Shown piece by piece: positions 34,990-44,419 of a stretch of DNA of 64,000 bases. The position numbers and the translations under genes were made by a program. The DNA is taken from NCBI RefSeq assembly GCF_029891575.1, contig NZ_JARZHF010000009.1, forward strand, positions 186,001 through 250,000. The letters run 5' to 3'. The notes under the pieces are model-generated. The model was given only the letters and a program-made list of their open reading frames with translations, was not told the DNA's origin and did no database searches. Position 1 is the stretch's first letter. Each line of letters opens with the position of its first letter. Origin of the DNA: Salipaludibacillus daqingensis. GTDB taxonomy: Bacteria; Bacillota; Bacilli; Bacillales; Salisediminibacteriaceae.

Positions 34990-35973
34990 TTACTTGAAAA
35001 ATTCTTTCGCAATAAGTCGATAAGATTCTCTCCGATCATTAGCAGAAAGTATAGAAGTGAAGATCATCATTTCATTCGCTTGATATTTTGATTGCAACAT
35101 TTCTAACTTTCTTTTCACAGTATTGGGATCACCGAAGACAACCTTTTGTTTCATTGCCTCAAGTTTCTCCAATTCAACCTCGTTCAATTTATATTCGTTC
35201 ACTTGTTCTTCTAAAGGTTTAGCACTAACATCCGTTAATCTATTTTCATTTATCAACGACCATATAAATGATCGATATGCCATCTTTTCCGCTAACTCAT
35301 CCGTTTTAGCACAAATAGCCGAAACGGTAACGATTACTTGAGGTGAACTTTCGCCGTATCTTGATTGATAGGTTTTTAAGTACTCATGAATCATTTCCTC
35401 TCCATCATGATCACTCATAAACTCTCCAAATACATATCCAACCCCGTTCTTTGCTGCTAGGTCTGCACTTTTTTTACTCGTTCCTAAAATCCATGGTGTT
35501 GGTGCAATAGTAGGAACAGGCGATGCTAATAAATCAGAATGTTTTTGATCGATAAAGAGAAGAAGTTCTTTTACCTTTTCTGGTATCTTCCACACTTGCT
35601 TTAAATATTGATCGGATAACGCATTCGTTGCCTGCGCTGATCCTCCTGGTGCTCGTCCAATTCCTAAGTCTATTCGCCCCGGAAACAACGATGCTAACGT
35701 ATGATGCACTTCTGCAACTTTATACGGCTTATAGAATGGCAATAGTACGGCTCCCGTGCCAAGTCGAATCGTTTTCGTATGAGCGCCAACATAACTTAAG
35801 ATTACTTCTGGTGCTGATGATGCAAGACCTGATAAATCATGATGTTCCGTCATCCAAAAGCGAGTATACCCTAATTCTTCGGCTAATTGCGCTAATTTGA
35901 CTGAATCGAGCAATGCCTCTTGTGGCGTTTGATTTTCTAAAATTGGTGATGGATCCAATACACTTAGCTTCAT
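34990..35973 (-). CDS. LLM-class flavin-dependent oxidoreductase
   Basis: About 327 residues of the luciferase-like monooxygenase fold. Seen: LSVLDPSPI at the start, YTRFWMTEHHD, IRLGTGAVLLPFYKPY and GRIDLGIGRAPGG, typical of the YwcH/YvbT-like group that uses FMNH2 with alkanals or related substrates. The true substrate is unknown. ATG 35973 has AAGGTG 7 bases upstream; a TTG two codons earlier is less likely. Monocistronic. Confidence 0.9.
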   Translation of the reverse strand: MKLSVLDPSPILENQTPQEALLDSVKLAQLAEELGYTRFWMTEHHDLSGLASSAPEVILSYVGAHTKTIRLGTGAVLLPFYKPYKVAEVHHTLASLFPGRIDLGIGRAPGGSAQATNALSDQYLKQVWKIPEKVKELLLFIDQKHSDLLASPVPTIAPTPWILGTSKKSADLAAKNGVGYVFGEFMSDHDGEEMIHEYLKTYQSRYGESSPQVIVTVSAICAKTDELAEKMAYRSFIWSLINENRLTDVSAKPLEEQVNEYKLNEVELEKLEAMKQKVVFGDPNTVKRKLEMLQSKYQANEMMIFTSILSANDRRESYRLIAKEFFK

Positions 35974-36224
35974 CTTCAAACACCTTCTCTCCTAACGCTA
36001 TGTAACAACTTTGGTTATTAATTAAACGTTTGTTTTACTTTCTTTTATACATACAATTCCCTTTTATTTTATAAATGAACCTCTCAACTTAACCGAATAT
36101 ATAGTATGAAGATAATCTCCATGAGCTCTAATTAAGTCTATTCCTCCTTCCTGTTTATCCAATAATGATCAATTAGAAATTATTTTGATTTTATATGTTT
36201 CACCCGAAAGACTGCTTTCATTAT

Positions 36225-36881
36225 TCAATATTGAAATTGTACTTCTACTCTTGCTTTAATTTCGATTTGTCCAGGTTGAATCGGGGTTGATAAACTATCT
36301 TCTGTTGCTGCAAAAAGCCTAAATGGACGTATTTCATCTCGTTTTTCCTCGACAATTTTTATTGGGATCGGATCAAATGAAATTGTTAATGATTCTGCGA
36401 TCATTTGAGCCTTCACTTGCGCATTACGCAAAGCATCATTCAGTGCAAGTTGATCATGCTCCTCTCGATTTTTAAGCATAAATTGAATGTTGGACACCCG
36501 ATTCGCTCCGCTTTCAATCGCAACATCAATGACAGCTCCTACGAGGTCAATATCATGAATAGTAATTTCTAAAGAATTTCTAACTTCGAACGTTCTAAAT
36601 ACTTGTGTTCCCTCCACATAGTCATATAACGGTTGTATCGCATAAGCTGTTGTTTGCAAATTTTCGTTGGAAATCCCCATTTGTAAAAGAGCTTGGATCA
36701 CATTGTTCATTTGATTAGCATTTTCCTTTTGTGCCATGCTAATCTGTTGATTTTGTGTAACGACTTCCACCATTACGCTAGCTGTGTCCGGCTCAATAGA
36801 TACTTCTCCCATTCCATGAACTGTCATCACACGGGAATAACCTTTTTTAAAGTAAAACGGATAAGAATAGTACACCGTCAT
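36225..36881 (-). CDS. SIMPL-domain (DUF541) protein
   Basis: A 218-residue protein. SIMPL signatures: VHGMGEVSIEPDTASVMVEV at the start of the domain, MGISNENLQTTAYAIQPLYDY in the middle, and DALRNAQVKAQMIAESL before the final strand. The family is named from a mammalian IRAK-binding protein; in bacteria it forms oligomeric, often periplasmic assemblies. No signal peptide is obvious here. The first ATG is almost inside GGAGGA, so GTG 36875 may be the real start. Confidence 0.82.
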   Translation of the reverse strand: MTVYYSYPFYFKKGYSRVMTVHGMGEVSIEPDTASVMVEVVTQNQQISMAQKENANQMNNVIQALLQMGISNENLQTTAYAIQPLYDYVEGTQVFRTFEVRNSLEITIHDIDLVGAVIDVAIESGANRVSNIQFMLKNREEHDQLALNDALRNAQVKAQMIAESLTISFDPIPIKIVEEKRDEIRPFRLFAATEDSLSTPIQPGQIEIKARVEVQFQY

Positions 36882-37052
36882 TCCTCCTCTAAAGTCATAT
36901 TATTTTATACGTATGCTAGATGCTTCTAAAAAAATTCATCGTTAGGAGTTCTTTTTGTATACAAAAAAATCATCATGAATAGTCTGTTAATCGACGTATC
37001 CATGATGAACAAGAGCTTATGGGATAAAAATAGTAGGTCAGTTAAACATGCT

Positions 37053-37394
37053 TTACTGAAGAGTTAAAATTGAAAAAATAAAAAATGAGAGCATTAATGG
37101 AACACCTATACACGCAAAACGAATGCCCCACTTCATTAGCTTTTTATTTTGCTTTTTTCCTTCATTCACTTTTATTGTCGTGTACTTATTAGGTGCTGAA
37201 GTTCCATATAACGTTGGTTTTGGAGCACTTTCATTTGATAATGCTGCCACAACTAGTGGGATAAATGCCAAAACACCTAACACAACCGAAGACAGAAGAA
37301 ATATTCGCCAACTTGCTATCGATACAGTTAAAGCACCTAAAATTAATGTAAAAATACAGCCTATCACAACATATTTTATGATTATTTTTTTCAT
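37053..37394 (-). CDS. Small membrane protein of unknown function (DUF5316-like)
   Basis: About 113 residues with three membrane segments (about 4-26, 28-49, 88-110) and a basic loop KVNEGKKQNKKLMKWG. ATG 37394 has GGAGG about 7 bases upstream; a longer frame upstream has no such site. It may belong to the small DUF5316 membrane family, but I am not certain. Confidence 0.6.
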   Translation of the reverse strand: MKKIIIKYVVIGCIFTLILGALTVSIASWRIFLLSSVVLGVLAFIPLVVAALSNESAPKPTLYGTSAPNKYTTIKVNEGKKQNKKLMKWGIRFACIGVPLMLSFFIFSILTLQ

Positions 37395-37499
37395 CAAAAA
37401 ACCTCCAAAAATGATCTCTCTTTCGTCTAACAAGATTTTTTCTAACTATAAATTGGGAGTAATAATGCGATACAATCATATCAAGATCCCTGGTCAAAA

Positions 37500-38336
37500 C
37501 TATCTGTCTTCATGGATCGACTTTAAAAAATCACGTATAGATGTCCAAAAGTGAGGATCTATATGAATATCATTGTGACCCCTTCCATTCATTAATTCAT
37601 ATTGAACGGATCCCGTCTTTTTCTCAAGCAACGCTCTCGTTCGTTTTTCAGGGATTATTCGATCCTCGTCACCCGCCATTACCATAACGGGAGCAGAAAT
37701 ATCATTTATTCTTTCAGCAGAGTTAAACGAATAACGTAACAGCGTTGATATCGGTAAAAAAGGGTAATGATGCCTCGCTACTTCTGTTAAAGAGTCGAAA
37801 GGCGATATGAGAATTAATCCATTTACATCACGTTCAGCCGCCACTTTTGTTGCGATGCCGGTTCCAATGCTTCTCCCCATTAACACCAAAGAATCTAGTC
37901 CGCCATCAAACCGACCTTGAATTTGATCAAAAATTAAAAGTGCATCATCATATAATGACTCTTCCCTAGGGCTTCCTTCGCTTTTTCCGTATCCTCTGTA
38001 ATTTACTAATAGCACTGACCAATCCTGTAAATGATCTGTCATAAGAGGTATTTGTCCAGACAGTTCTTCTGCATTGCCACCATAGTAAATAAGTAACCGA
38101 TGTGTTTCGTTCCCATGTTGTTCAGCGTTCACTAACCATCCATGTAGTTCTTTACCATCCTCTCCATGGAACGAGAGTTCTTCAGAGAGTTCATAGTCTC
38201 TAGCAATTCTATCCACTTCCGTCTGGCTGATTGATTGTGGGTAAAAGATTAACCTGTCTTGAAAGGCATACAACAGACTTAACATAATACCAATAAACAG
38301 TAAGATGATAGCCGGCCACAGTATCCAATTAGACAT
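37500..38336 (-). CDS. Membrane-anchored alpha/beta hydrolase
   Basis: About 278 residues: an N-terminal anchor (about 5-25), then an alpha/beta-hydrolase fold. Nucleophile elbow GRSIG (about residue 137), catalytic Asp in AGDEDRIIP, catalytic His in GRGHNDIH. Closest in type to YqkD/BEM46-like hydrolases. Substrate unknown. ATG 38336 is preferred because GGGAGGGAG lies 6-8 bases upstream. Monocistronic. Confidence 0.85.
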   Translation of the reverse strand: MSNWILWPAIILLFIGIMLSLLYAFQDRLIFYPQSISQTEVDRIARDYELSEELSFHGEDGKELHGWLVNAEQHGNETHRLLIYYGGNAEELSGQIPLMTDHLQDWSVLLVNYRGYGKSEGSPREESLYDDALLIFDQIQGRFDGGLDSLVLMGRSIGTGIATKVAAERDVNGLILISPFDSLTEVARHHYPFLPISTLLRYSFNSAERINDISAPVMVMAGDEDRIIPEKRTRALLEKKTGSVQYELMNGRGHNDIHIDPHFWTSIRDFLKSIHEDR

Positions 38337-38454
38337 GAGCAACTCCCTCCCAAAATGATAGTCATAACCAAAAATATTCTCAATATTATTGTGAATCTGA
38401 TCTTTTGAGTAAATGAGAGCAACACTAGCAGAAATGTTAAATTCTATAGAAAAA

Positions 38455-38494
38455 AAGCTTGAGGCCACATATCTTTTCTCTGCGCCTCAAGCTT
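38455..38494 (-). terminator. Terminator of the YflT-like gene
   Basis: A 10-bp perfect stem (38455-38464 with 38485-38494), then TTTTTTCTAT on the - strand. Confidence 0.85.
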
Positions 38495-38532
38495 ATCAAC
38501 CATTATATACATATTACAATATTTGATTTACG

Positions 38533-38874
38533 TTAAAACTCCACTTTTTCTTGATTTGTAACAATGAGCAATGTTTTTCCTTTATCTAGCTCTTCTTCTA
38601 GATCTTCTGCTTTCTCTGCATCAAATCCCATTTCTTTCATTTTAGTACGAAGCTTGTCTCCTTTAGAACGAAAGACATTTTTTAATGTTGTTCCTACTCC
38701 TAATTCACTAACTCCGACCTTGTTTGCATCAGTGCTTTTTCTGTTTCTTTGTTCATGGTCGTTGTCATGGGAAAGAACATAAATATCTTCATCCCGAACA
38801 CCATCTTTTCTAATTTTTCCAATCGATTCACTTAATTTTTCATCGTCGTGAAATATTTTGAATAAAGGTTTCAT
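38533..38874 (-). CDS. General stress protein 17M-like (YflT domain)
   Basis: A 113-residue soluble protein. It starts PLFKIFHDDEKLSESIGKIR and has DIYVLSHDNDH, matching the YflT domain of B. subtilis general stress proteins. ATG 38874 is chosen because AGGAGG is 8 bases upstream; the earlier ATG is too close. I looked for a SigB promoter (GTTT with GGGTAT) and found only a poor match. Function unknown. Confidence 0.8.
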   Translation of the reverse strand: MKPLFKIFHDDEKLSESIGKIRKDGVRDEDIYVLSHDNDHEQRNRKSTDANKVGVSELGVGTTLKNVFRSKGDKLRTKMKEMGFDAEKAEDLEEELDKGKTLLIVTNQEKVEF

Positions 38875-38880
38875 TTGCAT

Positions 38881-39306
38881 TTCCTCCTCATATATTATGC
38901 CTATCGTTTTTCGTAATAGATAAACAAACTAGATGTAAATCTTAAAAAGATGAAATCTACATATCTATCTCATTAGTATCTTTTCTATCATAGTGGAACT
39001 ACTCTCTTGTGTTCCCGATAAGATCATTTTAAAACACACATCCACTATAGCGGTCGTCACTCAATTATTACTATTTAAATTAAGAAATAAATAAAACGCC
39101 TTTTAAAAATAATAAAAAGCGTATAAAATGACGAGATATTTTATCGGGCTTGGGAAAGAGCATAATATTTGTAATTCCCTGTACTTTTTGTAGAAAATAT
39201 CTTAATACTTGTTTAACCCCTTGGATCAAACTAGTACAAGTATTGTTTTAAATTCTACATCTATCTAGGTGAAGTTTTGATTTTTTCTCTAGCGCAAAGA
39301 ATCCAC
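38881..39306. other. Intergenic gap
   Basis: No gene seen. It contains an A/T-rich short hairpin (ACGCCTTTT with AAAAAGCGT, about 39091-39122) and nothing else I can identify. Confidence 0.5.
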
Positions 39307-39912
39307 TTAGAATGCTTTTTTCTGATAAATGATAGTCGTCACTATCCAAGAAATCGCATAGAGAGTCATGACAATAACTGCCGCTCCCGTATATAAAGCT
39401 GGAACAGAAAAACTTGCAATAAAATTAGTAATCACAGTTAGGTGTTCAGCTAAAAAAATGACAACTTGTGGCCCTACCGCTGCTAAAAGAAGAAAGCTTA
39501 TGAGTACAACCGAAAAAATATGGCCTGGTTTAATAATATAGAATAGCGGAAAGGTAAACGCTGCAAATAGTAAGAATAGGCTATTCCCAATCGCAATATC
39601 CATCATCGAAAACGGTTGACTAAAAGCATATAATGATAGACTAGCCAAACCTATGGCTACAACCATATAAACAATGGCACCAATATATCGTGATGCGATT
39701 ATTTCCACACGTGTATATGGTAAGGAATTTAATAAAATATTTGTTTCTGCTTTCTCATCGTAAGCAAAAGCATTAAAGGGAATAAAAATACTGGCAATGA
39801 GAAACGTCATAGCTGGGTGGGAGTCCATCATGACAAAAAACAGAATAAAGGGAAGATAGGTTAACAGCATTTTTTTCTGAAGGATGACGTCACGTCTGAT
39901 TAAATTAAACAT
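39307..39912 (-). CDS. ABC transporter permease (YtrC/ABC-2-like)
   Basis: A 201-residue integral membrane protein with about six helices (ABC2_membrane_5 type). It overlaps the ATPase gene by 8 bases and follows a GntR regulator, the layout of ytrA-ytrB-type operons in Bacillus, which react to cell-wall antibiotics. No substrate can be read from the sequence. Confidence 0.85.
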   Translation of the reverse strand: MFNLIRRDVILQKKMLLTYLPFILFFVMMDSHPAMTFLIASIFIPFNAFAYDEKAETNILLNSLPYTRVEIIASRYIGAIVYMVVAIGLASLSLYAFSQPFSMMDIAIGNSLFLLFAAFTFPLFYIIKPGHIFSVVLISFLLLAAVGPQVVIFLAEHLTVITNFIASFSVPALYTGAAVIVMTLYAISWIVTTIIYQKKAF

Positions 39913-40771
39913 AGCTTTTCCTTCCTTTCGAGTAGTACATAATATTTTCTAGAGATGCCTGTTCAATGACCACCGATTCCCCGAAGATATTCTTTACTTC
40001 TTTAATATTATCCGTCAAAGCTTCAAACCCTGTTGGGGCCCGATGAACATGAACGAACGCCTTTTCTGTGTCTCTATCCAAAAGATCCATTCCACCTTTA
40101 ACGAGGGCATAGTTTTCAGCGACATCGTGAATCGACTGATTGAATATGAGTTCCCCATTCTGAATAAAAGCAATATAATCTGAAATACGGTCTAAATCTG
40201 TTGTTATATGCGTGGAGAAAAAAATAGTACGATTGCCGTCAATCATTAATTCCTGCAACAGATCAAGCAGCTCCCGTCTGAAAATGGGGTCTAATCCTGC
40301 TGTTGGTTCATCCATTATAATCAGCTCTGCATGATGTGACAGGGCTATCGCCAAAGACGCTTTCATTTGCATCCCTTTAGAGAACGTTTTTATTGCTTTA
40401 TTAAGGGGTAATTCGAACTGTTCTATATATTGATAAAACAATGTATCATCCCAACGTTTATAAGCTGGTCCAACAATGCGCTTTATATCTTTTAAATTTA
40501 ACCCTTCGTAAAATACATTGCCATCGTATACAAATCCAATATGCTCCTTGATCACCTTTTCATGCGTTTGGTAATCCAGTCCAAAAAGCTTAACCTCCCC
40601 AGAATCCGGTTGCAATAGTTTCATCATCATTTTTATAGCTGTCGACTTCCCAGCACCATTTGCACCAATGAATCCCGTTACAAAACCTTGTTTTACTTGT
40701 AAATCCATATTTTTAATGGAAAAACCTTTGAAGTTTTTGGTTACATTATTTAATTCAACCACATTTTCCAT
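39905..40771 (-). CDS. ABC transporter ATP-binding protein (YtrB-like)
   Basis: About 288 residues. Walker A GANGAGKST (about 34-42), signature FSKGMQMK in place of LSGGQ, Walker B LIIMDEPTAGLD, switch His in FFSTHITTDLD. Starts at ATG 40771 with GAGGAG 8 bases upstream; a GTG overlapping the regulator stop is also possible. It pairs with the permease downstream. Confidence 0.92.
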   Translation of the reverse strand: MENVVELNNVTKNFKGFSIKNMDLQVKQGFVTGFIGANGAGKSTAIKMMMKLLQPDSGEVKLFGLDYQTHEKVIKEHIGFVYDGNVFYEGLNLKDIKRIVGPAYKRWDDTLFYQYIEQFELPLNKAIKTFSKGMQMKASLAIALSHHAELIIMDEPTAGLDPIFRRELLDLLQELMIDGNRTIFFSTHITTDLDRISDYIAFIQNGELIFNQSIHDVAENYALVKGGMDLLDRDTEKAFVHVHRAPTGFEALTDNIKEVKNIFGESVVIEQASLENIMYYSKGRKSYV

Positions 40772-40776
40772 TTCAT

Positions 40777-41148
40777 TCACTCCTCGTATAAAATCTTCAT
40801 TAATTGCTGCAGTTCATCAAGTGAGAGTCCAATTTCTTTACTATTTGTTATCACTGCATTCAACTGCTCCTCAATCACCTTCAGCTTCTTTTCTCTCATA
40901 ACCTCTAAATTTTGCTCTGCCACAAAAGAGCCTTTACCGACAATGGAATAAATAAATCCTGATTTCTCCAATTCCTCGTAGGCTCGTTTCGTCGTAATCA
41001 CGCTAATTTGTAAATCCTTTGCTAGTTTACGCATAGAAGGGATCGCTGTTCCTTCCTGTAAATCTCCTGATAAAATAGACGATTTAATTTGGTTAGTAAT
41101 TTGTTCATAAATCGGCTCCTTTGAACTATTGGAAATAATGATTTGCAT
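40777..41148 (-). CDS. GntR-family regulator, YtrA subfamily
   Basis: A 123-residue regulator with an N-terminal winged helix (IYEQITNQIKSSILSGDLQ, PSMRKLAKDLQISVITTKRAYEELEK split over about residues 13-65) and a short C-terminal dimerisation region, the size of the YtrA/YhcF group that represses its own ABC operon. GAGGG precedes ATG 41148. It leads the three-gene operon. Confidence 0.92.
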   Translation of the reverse strand: MQIIISNSSKEPIYEQITNQIKSSILSGDLQEGTAIPSMRKLAKDLQISVITTKRAYEELEKSGFIYSIVGKGSFVAEQNLEVMREKKLKVIEEQLNAVITNSKEIGLSLDELQQLMKILYEE

Positions 41149-41294
41149 GCCAATCCCTCATTTTATTTATTTGAAATTTCGTTAATCCACACTGTGCAGT
41201 AGTCCTTGTATATAGAGAATTTTTGCCGTGCCCCCATGTAAAATCCTATCCTCAATAGGAAATTATAAACTCAAAAGGATTTTTATATTATTAT

Positions 41295-41323
41295 ATAATG
41301 TATATATACTTTATACACATTAT
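41295..41323. promoter_or_regulatory. Imperfect palindrome upstream of the GntR operon
   Basis: ATAATGTATATA (41295-41306), five bases, TATACACATTAT (41312-41323): 11 of 12 positions pair. It lies about 150 bases upstream of the GntR start and is a candidate operator, or simply AT-rich sequence. The rest of 41149-41592 holds no gene. Confidence 0.4.
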
Positions 41324-41526
41324 ATACACACCAAAGTCCTTGTGCAACCATTTATTTTTAGAAGTTAGACAGTTGTCGCTACATCTTCCATTTCTATTAA
41401 TTGATTTTATAGTAAAGGAGGGGTATTGTAATTTCATTTATACTAAATGAATTCCCCTGCCACTTCCGCACCGTTCATTAATCTAGTTATCAATTTTATA
41501 AATTTTCTTTTTTCCACTCACAAAAA

Positions 41527-41556
41527 CACCCTTTAGACAGTTATGTCAAAAGGGTG
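41527..41556 (-). terminator. Terminator of the DUF2200 gene
   Basis: CACCCTTTAGACA pairs with TGTCAAAAGGGTG (41527-41556, one mismatch), followed by TTTTTGTG on the - strand. Confidence 0.85.
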
Positions 41557-41592
41557 GATGAGTCATCTATAATGTGAATTAGCTTTTATTTG

Positions 41593-41943
41593 TTATTTCC
41601 GCAAAATCTTCTCCATCGCTTTTCCCTTAGCTAATTCATCAATCATCTTATCCAAATAGCGAATTTCCTGCATAGTAGGTTCTTCGATGTCTTCCACTCG
41701 AACACCGCAGATCACACCTTTGATCAAAGTCCGTGAAGGATTCAATTGGGATGCTTCAGCAAAGAAGGTCTCAAAGTCTGTCTTTTTCTCCAAATGTTCT
41801 TCTAATTCTTCCTGGCTATATCCGGTCAACCAACGAATGATCTCATCGACTTCGGCTTTCGTGCGTCCTTTTTTCTCAGCTTTATTAATATAATGGGGAT
41901 AGACACTTGCAAAACTCATTGTATAAATCTTATGTCTAGCCAT
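41593..41943 (-). CDS. DUF2200 protein
   Basis: A 116-residue basic protein of the DUF2200 family, recognised by [19 protein letters not shown] at the start, [19 protein letters not shown], and [20 protein letters not shown]. It is widespread as a single small gene; function unknown. ATG 41943 has GGGGG 8 bases upstream; the earlier ATG is less likely. Confidence 0.85.
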   Translation of the reverse strand: MARHKIYTMSFASVYPHYINKAEKKGRTKAEVDEIIRWLTGYSQEELEEHLEKKTDFETFFAEASQLNPSRTLIKGVICGVRVEDIEEPTMQEIRYLDKMIDELAKGKAMEKILRK

Positions 41944-42063
41944 AACACAGACCCCCATTCAAATTTTTCTTAATTATATCACGTAAAACATGCAAGCTAG
42001 TGTATGCTTAGCAGATTGTCTGCTAACTTCTTACGGAAATCTTATTCCAAGAGGTTATTTAAA

Positions 42064-42924
42064 TCAATTTTCATAAGTATTAAACCACTTTAATACTTCA
42101 CGGTTATAGTCCTCAAAGTAATCATGAAGTCCGTGGTCACCTTCTTCATACGTGACTAGTTTCACCTCATGGCCCCTCTCATGAAGCTCTTCATATAAGT
42201 CTGTAGACTGGTTATATGGCACTTGTTCATCTTTTTCCCCATGAAGGAGTAATAGAGGAACGGAGATGTCTTCCGGCCATGCCATGGCTGAGCGTTTCTC
42301 ATATTCTTCAGGTTCCTCCGCCGGATGCCCTACTAAATCTACAAGAACTCTTTTCATATTAATACCACGAGCTTCATAGGTCTCCATCAAGTCTGAAACA
42401 CCACCAAGTGTCGCAGCCGCTCTGATTTCCATCCCTTCTTGAATAGCACGATAGGTCATCACCCCGCCACGGGACAGGCCGAACATATAAATTTCGTCTT
42501 CATCAGCAAACTCAATTTCTTGCGCAACATATTCAAGCTGTAGCACATCATTTACATCATTACCACCAAACTCGTCTACTCCTTCACTGTTACCACCTTC
42601 CCGGTACTGACTGGAAATGACAGTATACCCTTGATCTGCCCAATAAGCATGCATATGTGCAAGCCACTCTTCATCTATTTCTCCGAAGTTGCGATTTCCT
42701 CCACGGTTAATGACGAGCGTCGGATAACGCTCACTTTGATCAATCGGACTTACAACATATCCGTCGATTAAATAGTCATCACTTTCATAAACAACTTCCC
42801 ATGCTGAAACATCATACTCACTTGTAAAATTACTTAGTTCGTTTTTTTCAACCAGCACGGGTTCTTCACTTGAACACCCAGTAAAAAGTAAAACAATCAG
42901 TAACGCAACAAAACGTCTAATCAT
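42064..42924 (-). CDS. Alpha/beta-hydrolase (prolyl-oligopeptidase-like) lipoprotein
   Basis: About 286 residues: signal peptide with lipobox FTGC (Cys about residue 17), acidic mature protein, and a peptidase S9-like alpha/beta hydrolase fold with GLSRGGVMTY (Ser), LLHGEKDEQVP (Asp) and EEGDHGLHD (His). Substrate unknown. ATG 42924 is supported by GGAAGGG 7-8 bases upstream. Strongly acidic, as usual for extracellular proteins of some halophilic or alkaliphilic Bacillaceae, but one protein does not prove that lifestyle. Confidence 0.85.
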   Translation of the reverse strand: MIRRFVALLIVLLFTGCSSEEPVLVEKNELSNFTSEYDVSAWEVVYESDDYLIDGYVVSPIDQSERYPTLVINRGGNRNFGEIDEEWLAHMHAYWADQGYTVISSQYREGGNSEGVDEFGGNDVNDVLQLEYVAQEIEFADEDEIYMFGLSRGGVMTYRAIQEGMEIRAAATLGGVSDLMETYEARGINMKRVLVDLVGHPAEEPEEYEKRSAMAWPEDISVPLLLLHGEKDEQVPYNQSTDLYEELHERGHEVKLVTYEEGDHGLHDYFEDYNREVLKWFNTYEN

Positions 42925-42945
42925 ATAAACACCCTTCCTTATCAT

Positions 42946-43298
42946 AATACGGATAAAAATGGAAGAGGTTTCAAGTCATATGGTCGTCTCTCAGGCTTGA
43001 GAAAAATGAGTGGGAAAGAGCGTGTGACGGCGATTGAATTTTTTCCATTTAAACCGCGTCTTTAACAAACAAATTCCCCATTACAAATCATCCAGATGAA
43101 AATTTCGATTTGTACGAAGAAGGAAGAGTATTGATGTTATTCGAAATAACGGGTTTTGAAATTAGTGCGATATGAAGAGCAATCGGATTATTTAAAATGT
43201 CGAAAAATGGAGAAATATAAAACGGGGAAATGTTTTATTCTCTGATAATATTGAGAAGAAAGAAGGAATAGTTAGGAAAAAATAAGGGGGAAATGTAA
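42946..43298. other. Intergenic gap with degenerate sequence
   Basis: No gene recognised. A short stretch at 43096-43129 resembles 44249-44282 just after the next gene (MKISICTKKE versus MKFLVCVKKE when translated), so the Ltp gene may be flanked by a duplicated segment. Confidence 0.4.
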
Positions 43299-44207
43299 AT
43301 GGCAGATGTAAATAACAATGTAGAAAAAACAGAAATTTTCAAGAAGAAATGGTTTGCTTGGGTGTCGTTATTGGTGGGGGGTATTTTATTAGGCGTAACC
43401 GCAGGAATCGGATGGATGATGATACCTGTATTTTTCTTTCTTATTTGGAATTACAAACACCATGGGAAAAAAATGCGAATTGTTATAACTGTGTTCTTTT
43501 CATTCGTATTATTGGGATCGCTTGCTACGTATGGTGAGGATAAAGAAGTAGTAGGCGAAGAAGAAGCAATAGAAGAAGTAGAAGAAGTAGAAGAAGTAGA
43601 GCAAGAAACAGAAGAAGAAACAGCTGACAAAGAAGCCGAAGAGAGAGCTGAGAAAGAAGCGGAAGAAAAGGCAAAGGCGGAAGCAGAAAAAGAAGCAGAG
43701 GAAAAGAAAAAAGCAGAAGAGAAGGAAGCTGAAGAAAAGGCTAAAGCAGAAGCAGAGAAAGAAGCTCAAAATAGTTTGACTGTTTCACAGGAGAACGCAA
43801 TACGACAAGCTGAACAGTACATTAATTATACCGCCTTCTCAAAGTCTGGCTTGGTTGAACAGTTAGAATTTGAAGGATTTAGTAAGGAAGATGCGTCATT
43901 TGGAGTTGAAAACATCGAAGTTGATTGGAGAGAACAAGCGGTATTACAAGCTGAACAGTATATTGATTATACCGCCTTCTCAAAGTCTGGCTTGGTTGAA
44001 CAGTTGGAATTTGAAGGATTTAGTAAGGAAGATGCGACTTTCGGGGTTGAAAACATTGAAGTTGATTGGAGAGAACAGGCAGTCTTAAAAGCTGAACAGT
44101 ATCTTGATTACACAGCATTTTCAAGAAGTGGACTGATTGAACAGTTAGAATTTGAAGGTTTCAGCAAGGAAGATGCAACGTATGCTGTTGACCAAGTTGG
44201 GTTGTAA
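43299..44207 (+). CDS. Membrane protein with three Ltp repeats
   Basis: A 302-residue protein. Two N-terminal membrane segments (about 19-35 and 37-55, and a third near 60-75), then a long Glu/Lys/Ala charged coiled coil (about 82-160) with repeats of KAEAEKEAEE, then three copies of a 47-residue Ltp unit (about 167-302): AEQYI-x-YTAFSKSGLVEQL, EFEGFSKEDA, then VENIEVDWREQ. Ltp (PF07553-like) repeats occur in phage superinfection-exclusion lipoprotein Ltp and in host surface proteins. Here it is anchored by membrane segments rather than a lipobox. Possible phage-related role, but not shown. GGGGGA precedes ATG 43299. Confidence 0.8.
   Translation: MADVNNNVEKTEIFKKKWFAWVSLLVGGILLGVTAGIGWMMIPVFFFLIWNYKHHGKKMRIVITVFFSFVLLGSLATYGEDKEVVGEEEAIEEVEEVEEVEQETEEETADKEAEERAEKEAEEKAKAEAEKEAEEKKKAEEKEAEEKAKAEAEKEAQNSLTVSQENAIRQAEQYINYTAFSKSGLVEQLEFEGFSKEDASFGVENIEVDWREQAVLQAEQYIDYTAFSKSGLVEQLEFEGFSKEDATFGVENIEVDWREQAVLKAEQYLDYTAFSRSGLIEQLEFEGFSKEDATYAVDQVGL
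43797..44204 (+). repeat. 141-bp tandem repeats coding for Ltp units
   Basis: Units 43797-43937 and 43938-44078 are nearly identical in DNA; unit 3, 44079-44204, is shorter and more diverged. The 141-bp spacing is exact (a 15-base anchor recurs at 43806, 43947 and 44088). Confidence 0.9.
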
Positions 44208-44419
44208 AACAGATTAAGGGGGGGATAATACTTCCCTCTTTCCATAAAAATGAAATTTTTGGTTTGTGTGAAGAAGGAAGTGTCTCTTTGTAAAAATCTT
44301 TTGCACTCACCCACCAACCCGCATTTTCTTCCCCCTTTCACCATCCATAATATAGGATGGAAACATATGAAAATGCAAAAAAAAGAAACATACATAATTA
44401 TGTATGCTCCTCTCCTAAC

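Noticed and set aside
38881-38960. SigB promoter for the YflT-like gene
   Set aside because: Only a poor GTTT/GATAGG pairing was seen.
43509-43769. Open frame rich in Phe and Cys on the - strand
   Set aside because: It is the antisense of the Glu/Lys coiled-coil coding region of the Ltp gene.
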